This document shows, piece after piece, positions 39,237-42,254 of a DNA stretch of 42,254 bases. A program made the translations under genes and the position numbers. This DNA comes from Bacillota bacterium (GTDB taxonomy: Bacteria; Bacillota; Clostridia; Saccharofermentanales; DTU023). The DNA lies in contig JAFAAL010000025.1 in NCBI GenBank assembly GCA_023426575.1, forward strand, positions 1 through 42,254. Direction: 5' to 3'. The notes under the pieces were generated by a model that ran no database searches, had not been told where the DNA came from, and worked only from the letters and a program-made list of their open reading frames with translations. Within the stretch, counting starts at the first letter, position 1. Each line of letters starts with the position of its first letter.

Positions 39237-39635
39237 ATGTTTCGCCTCAAGGTCGTCACGCCGCATCGCATCTTCTTCGAGGCCGCTCTCAAGACTCTGG
39301 TCGTGCGCGGCATCGAGGGCGATCTCGCCATCATGAAGGGGACTTCGCCCCTCCTGACGCCAACACGCATCTCGGTGGCGACACTCTACTTTGAAGATGG
39401 GACGAAAAAGCTCGCCGCCCTCGGCCGTGGCTACATCGCGGTCGATCAGGATGGTGCGACCCTCGTCACTGAGTCTGCCGAATGGCCCGAGGACATCGAT
39501 GTCGCCCGTGCCGAGGAAGCCAGAGCGCGGGCCGAGGCCTATCTCGAGAAAAAAGATGGAAACATCGACTACGAACGGGCGAGAATCGCCTTGGCAAAAG
39601 CCATCAACAGGATCAATGCCGCAGGGAGAAAGTAA
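39237..39635 (+). CDS. atpC: F-type ATP synthase subunit epsilon
   Basis: A 132-residue subunit with an N-terminal beta-sandwich (FRLKVVTPHRIFFEA...VVRGIEGDLAIMKGTSPLLT) and a C-terminal helical hairpin (ARAEEARARAEAYLEKK...). It regulates rotation. It follows atpD by two bases with AGAGGG upstream of the ATG and is the last atp gene. Confidence 0.95.
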   Translation: MFRLKVVTPHRIFFEAALKTLVVRGIEGDLAIMKGTSPLLTPTRISVATLYFEDGTKKLAALGRGYIAVDQDGATLVTESAEWPEDIDVARAEEARARAEAYLEKKDGNIDYERARIALAKAINRINAAGRK

Positions 39636-39641
39636 GCCAGA

Positions 39642-40856
39642 ATGCCCCAAAACGCCAAGACTTATCAGGTTCAAAAACTGAGCTCAAAACTCAGTCTCCA
39701 TAGTCCCGAGGCTCTCCGCTTTCGGGATTTTCATAAGGCGCAAAAGCAGCCTATCGCCTTCCTCCAAGACTTTCGCATGGGTCTAGCCTATGCCAAGCAG
39801 GGGCAAGCCTTTGCCCGCTATATTGTCGAGGCGGACGGGGAGATTGTCGCCACGGCGATGGCCCGCCATTACAGAAAACTGAAGCTGGGCTACGAAGCCT
39901 GGATCACGCATGGACCCGTCTTTGCCGAGCATCTGAGCCCCGAAGAGATCACGGCCGTCACGGCGGCGCTTTGCCGCGAGATCTTTTCCGACTGGCGCTG
40001 CCTCGCTGTCCTCATGATACCCTATTACAGTGAGGAGCGACGGCCTGGACTCACAGAAGCGATGGTCGCTGCTGGTCTCGAGAATCAGGGTCAAAAACTT
40101 GACATGACCGTGATCAATCACCTCTATATACGCGATTTGGCAAGAGAGCCAGATCTCGACACAATTATTGCAAGCTACGAGGGGAACCTGCGTCGCGCCC
40201 TGCCCAAGGCGGCAGAATACGGCGTCCATTGGCGCAATCTCGAGAATAGCGAGATTGATTTTTTTCACCAGCTCCTCAGCGACACGGCCGATCGCAAGGA
40301 ATTCTTCATGCAGGATCAGAGTTATTTTAGAGCGATGCGTGAGGCTTATGGCGAGGATTGCCTCCTCGCGGTGATCGAACTCGAGCTCGATGAATTTAAG
40401 GCTTCTCAGGAGGCGATCTTGGCTGAGGTCGATGCAGAACTTGCGGCCCTCGAGGGCAAGGAGAATAAGCGCGCTGAGGGGAAGCGCAAGATGCTCAGTA
40501 TTCGCAGGGACTCCACTCTCGATCGACTGGCCGAGGCGCGTGAGTTCAGCGGGGAGAAAATTCCACTGGCGGCGCTCTTTTGCATTCGTTCCGGCCGCGA
40601 AATCACGACGATTTTTGGCGGGAGATATCAACGTTTCAACTATGTGCGCGCCAATAGCATATTAAACCACGAGCTGCTCGCCATGGCGTATCGAGAGGGC
40701 TGTGTTCGTTTTAATTTTTATGGGACCTTGGAACTCGAGGAGGCAGCTGAGGGCTATGGCAATTATGAGTTCAAGAAGGGATTCGGCGGTCATATTGAAG
40801 TTTTGGCGGGGAAATTCTATCGGGCGAGGCCGCTGTTAAAATGGCTCGGGCGCTGA
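39642..40856 (+). CDS. FemAB-type peptidoglycan bridge aminoacyltransferase
   Basis: A 404-residue protein of the FemABX/MurM family, which uses aminoacyl-tRNA to add residues to the peptidoglycan cross-bridge. Two GNAT-like subdomains are present, with LGYEAWITHGPVF and, at the C-terminus, YGNYEFKKGFGGHIEVLAGKFYRA typical of the family. A charged helical insertion (about 245-300, rich in Glu/Lys/Ala/Arg) matches the coiled-coil arm that binds tRNA in FemA. It starts six bases after atpC with GGGAGAAAG upstream and may be transcribed with the atp operon. The amino acid added is unknown. Confidence 0.88.
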   Translation: MPQNAKTYQVQKLSSKLSLHSPEALRFRDFHKAQKQPIAFLQDFRMGLAYAKQGQAFARYIVEADGEIVATAMARHYRKLKLGYEAWITHGPVFAEHLSPEEITAVTAALCREIFSDWRCLAVLMIPYYSEERRPGLTEAMVAAGLENQGQKLDMTVINHLYIRDLAREPDLDTIIASYEGNLRRALPKAAEYGVHWRNLENSEIDFFHQLLSDTADRKEFFMQDQSYFRAMREAYGEDCLLAVIELELDEFKASQEAILAEVDAELAALEGKENKRAEGKRKMLSIRRDSTLDRLAEAREFSGEKIPLAALFCIRSGREITTIFGGRYQRFNYVRANSILNHELLAMAYREGCVRFNFYGTLELEEAAEGYGNYEFKKGFGGHIEVLAGKFYRARPLLKWLGR

Positions 40857-40946
40857 GAGTAGCAGAGCCACGTCTTCTAGCCCCTGATATCTCACGATTG
40901 GATTAGAATGCCTGAGCCTCCGTCACTGAAACTGGACAAGTCAATA

Positions 40947-40970
40947 AGTGCCCAGCATCTGCTGAGCACT
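40947..40970. terminator. Hairpin between convergent femAB-type and gnd genes
   Basis: AGTGC (40947-40951) pairs with GCACT (40966-40970) and CAGC (40953-40956) with GCTG (40961-40964), with one C-A mismatch and a 4-nt loop. It sits midway in the 151-bp gap between convergent genes and could end both transcripts, although T tracts are poor on both sides. Nothing else is recognisable in the gap. Confidence 0.45.
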
Positions 40971-41007
40971 CCATGATCCTTCTATTGCTCCGATTCAAGA
41001 ACGCTTC

Positions 41008-42254
41008 CTATGACTCGTTATCGTATTCTATCGGCCAGGGATAGTGATAGCTTCCCGAGCGGTCGCGGCGCTCATACTGATGAGCCCCGAAGTGGTCGCG
41101 GAGCCCCTGAATGAGATTGGCGCTCCCCTCGGCAGTACTGTAGCTATCGAAATATGAGAGAGCGGCAGATAGAGCCGGTGCGGCGATCGCCGACTGTGCA
41201 GCCAGGGCAACAATGCGCCTGAGACCTGGCATATGCTCTCTCATCAGCTTGACAAAATCGGGGGCTAAGAGGAGATTTCTAAGATCTGACTCGGCCCTGA
41301 AACTGGCCATGATTTCCCGCAGAAGGCCAGCCCGGATGATACAGCCGTTGCGGAATATTCCAGCGATTTTTGCATAGTCGAGATTCCAGTCGTAGACTTC
41401 TGCAGCCTGGCGATAGAGGGCAAAGCCCTGTGCATAGGCGATGATCTTGGCAGCGAGCAGGGCGGATTCGAGATCCTCCAGGAGGGTCTCATCGATGTCG
41501 AGAGAGACTTCCTCATCTTTGTAGAGTCTCTCCGCTGTTTCGCGCTCTGCTTTCAAATTCGATATGACACGCGCATTGAGACCAGCGAGAAGGACAGAGG
41601 CATCAAGTCCGAGTTTCACGGCTTCGAGATTTGTCCACTGGCCAGTGCCTTTTTGCTCAGCGCGGTCGACAATCTGATCGATGAGATAGCCTGGGGCAAG
41701 ATCATCTCTTGTATTTAAGACGGTCGCCGTGATTTCAATGAGATAAGAGTTCAAAGCTCCCTCGTTAAACTGTCTGAAGATTTCAGCCATGGCATTTGGC
41801 TGGAGTCCCGCGGCACGCAAGAGCGCATAGGCCTCAGCAATGATCTGCATATCTGCATATTCAATGCCGTTATGCACCATCTTGACATAGTGACCAGCTC
41901 CTCCTCTCGCCGTATAGGCGCAGCAGGGATCTCCCTCTGCCTTGGCGCTGATGGCTTCCAGCATGGGACTCAGAGCCTCATAGGCAAGGCGATCACCGCC
42001 CGGCATGATGGCAGGACCGAAGCGAGCCCCCTCCTCACCACCAGAGACGCCGATACCGAGAAAGTGCAGATGGGAAGCTGCCATCTCCTCTGCACGTCGT
42101 TCACTATCGAGAAAGTAAGAATTGCCACAGTCGGCGACGATATCGCCAGGATCCAGCAGTGGCCTAAGATGAGCCAGCATCTGATCGACAGGCTCTCCTG
42201 CCTTGATGAGCATGAGAATTTTACGTGGACGCTCGAGGGCGGCAATCAATTCTG
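41008..42254 (-). CDS. gnd: 6-phosphogluconate dehydrogenase (5' end outside the window)
   Basis: The visible 414 codons cover most of the oxidative pentose-phosphate enzyme that decarboxylates 6-phosphogluconate to ribulose 5-phosphate. GIGVSGGEEGARFGPAIMPGG, the active-site block GGAGHYVKMVHNGIEYADMQ (Lys and Asn), QKGTGQWT, and the C-terminal NLIQGLRDHFGAHQYERRD with the GSYHYPW end are all typical of Gnd. The N-terminal Rossmann strand and GxGxMG loop (about 60 residues) lie beyond position 42254. A TTG at 42249 is not the real start. It is convergent with the femAB-type gene. Confidence 0.96.
   Translation of the reverse strand, partial: ELIAALERPRKILMLIKAGEPVDQMLAHLRPLLDPGDIVADCGNSYFLDSERRAEEMAASHLHFLGIGVSGGEEGARFGPAIMPGGDRLAYEALSPMLEAISAKAEGDPCCAYTARGGAGHYVKMVHNGIEYADMQIIAEAYALLRAAGLQPNAMAEIFRQFNEGALNSYLIEITATVLNTRDDLAPGYLIDQIVDRAEQKGTGQWTNLEAVKLGLDASVLLAGLNARVISNLKAERETAERLYKDEEVSLDIDETLLEDLESALLAAKIIAYAQGFALYRQAAEVYDWNLDYAKIAGIFRNGCIIRAGLLREIMASFRAESDLRNLLLAPDFVKLMREHMPGLRRIVALAAQSAIAAPALSAALSYFDSYSTAEGSANLIQGLRDHFGAHQYERRDRSGSYHYPWPIEYDNES

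Noticed and set aside
39783..40631. 282-codon minus-strand frame opposite the FemAB-type gene
   Set aside because: No homology or ribosome binding site; the plus-strand gene has family motifs along its length.
1..42254. CRISPR arrays, tRNA or rRNA genes, insertion sequences, phage genes
   Set aside because: No regularly spaced repeats, no cloverleaf or rRNA signature and no transposase, integrase or phage-type protein were seen on either strand.

Overview
The window reads as one continuous piece of a moderately high-GC, anaerobic, probably host-associated Gram-positive bacterium (Bacillota, Clostridia/Tissierellia-like; I do not name a species). Pointers to this are strong AGGAGG-type ribosome binding sites with some TTG/GTG starts, the oxygen-independent (cbi) cobalamin pathway, the anaerobic nucleotide reductase NrdDG, a Na+-type F-ATPase c subunit, a bile-salt-hydrolase-like enzyme, and a sortase-anchored surface protein. 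TGA is an ordinary stop in many genes here, which matters for the selenoprotein call below.

Layout. 1-3,570 (minus strand): a bile salt hydrolase and a purine-type phosphoribosyltransferase form a tight pair; upstream lie an AAA/DUF4143 ATPase and a GNAT acetyltransferase whose N-terminus carries the C-terminal signature of TrpB. 3,670-17,155 (plus strand): a promoter and a cobalamin riboswitch lead a 15-gene operon, cbiMNQO (cobalt ECF importer), cbiK (cobaltochelatase), a BtuFCD-like importer, then cbiD-F-G-H-J-ET-C. The genes overlap or nearly touch. cbiL, cbiA, cbiP and cbiB are not in the window. 17,124-22,601 (minus strand): a solitary trpB overlaps cbiC tail to tail; then a 1,027-residue wall-anchored InlB-repeat protein and pdxS. 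22,692-29,598 (plus strand): a PdxR-type (MocR) regulator fused in frame to a CCA-adding enzyme, a sortase-like lipoprotein, a DJ-1/PfpI protein, an NADH oxidase family flavoprotein with an in-frame TGA at its catalytic cysteine, and an HExxH protein of unknown function. 29,660-32,538: two NrdR boxes, nrdD, nrdG. 32,596-39,635: a complete F1Fo ATP synthase operon headed by two AtpI/AtpZ-type proteins. 39,642-40,856: a FemAB-type peptidyltransferase. 41,008 to the end (minus strand): 6-phosphogluconate dehydrogenase, cut by the window edge.

How the genes work together. The cobalamin operon couples cobalt uptake, cobalt insertion and corrin-ring methylation with probable corrinoid salvage under one B12 riboswitch. 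PdxS (PLP synthesis) and the MocR-type regulator are divergent across a 90-bp gap with two palindromes, the classic PdxR-pdxS layout, except that the regulator is covalently joined to a tRNA-maturation enzyme. NrdDG sits behind paired NrdR operators.

The two observations most worth following are (1) a candidate selenocysteine NADH oxidase: TGA at codon 42, the position of the redox cysteine in this family, followed at 16 nt by a perfect 7-bp hairpin whose loop has a G at its second position; and (2) the 933-residue PdxR-Cca fusion. Third is the TrpB tail on the GNAT protein, which has a near copy in the intact trpB 14 kb away.
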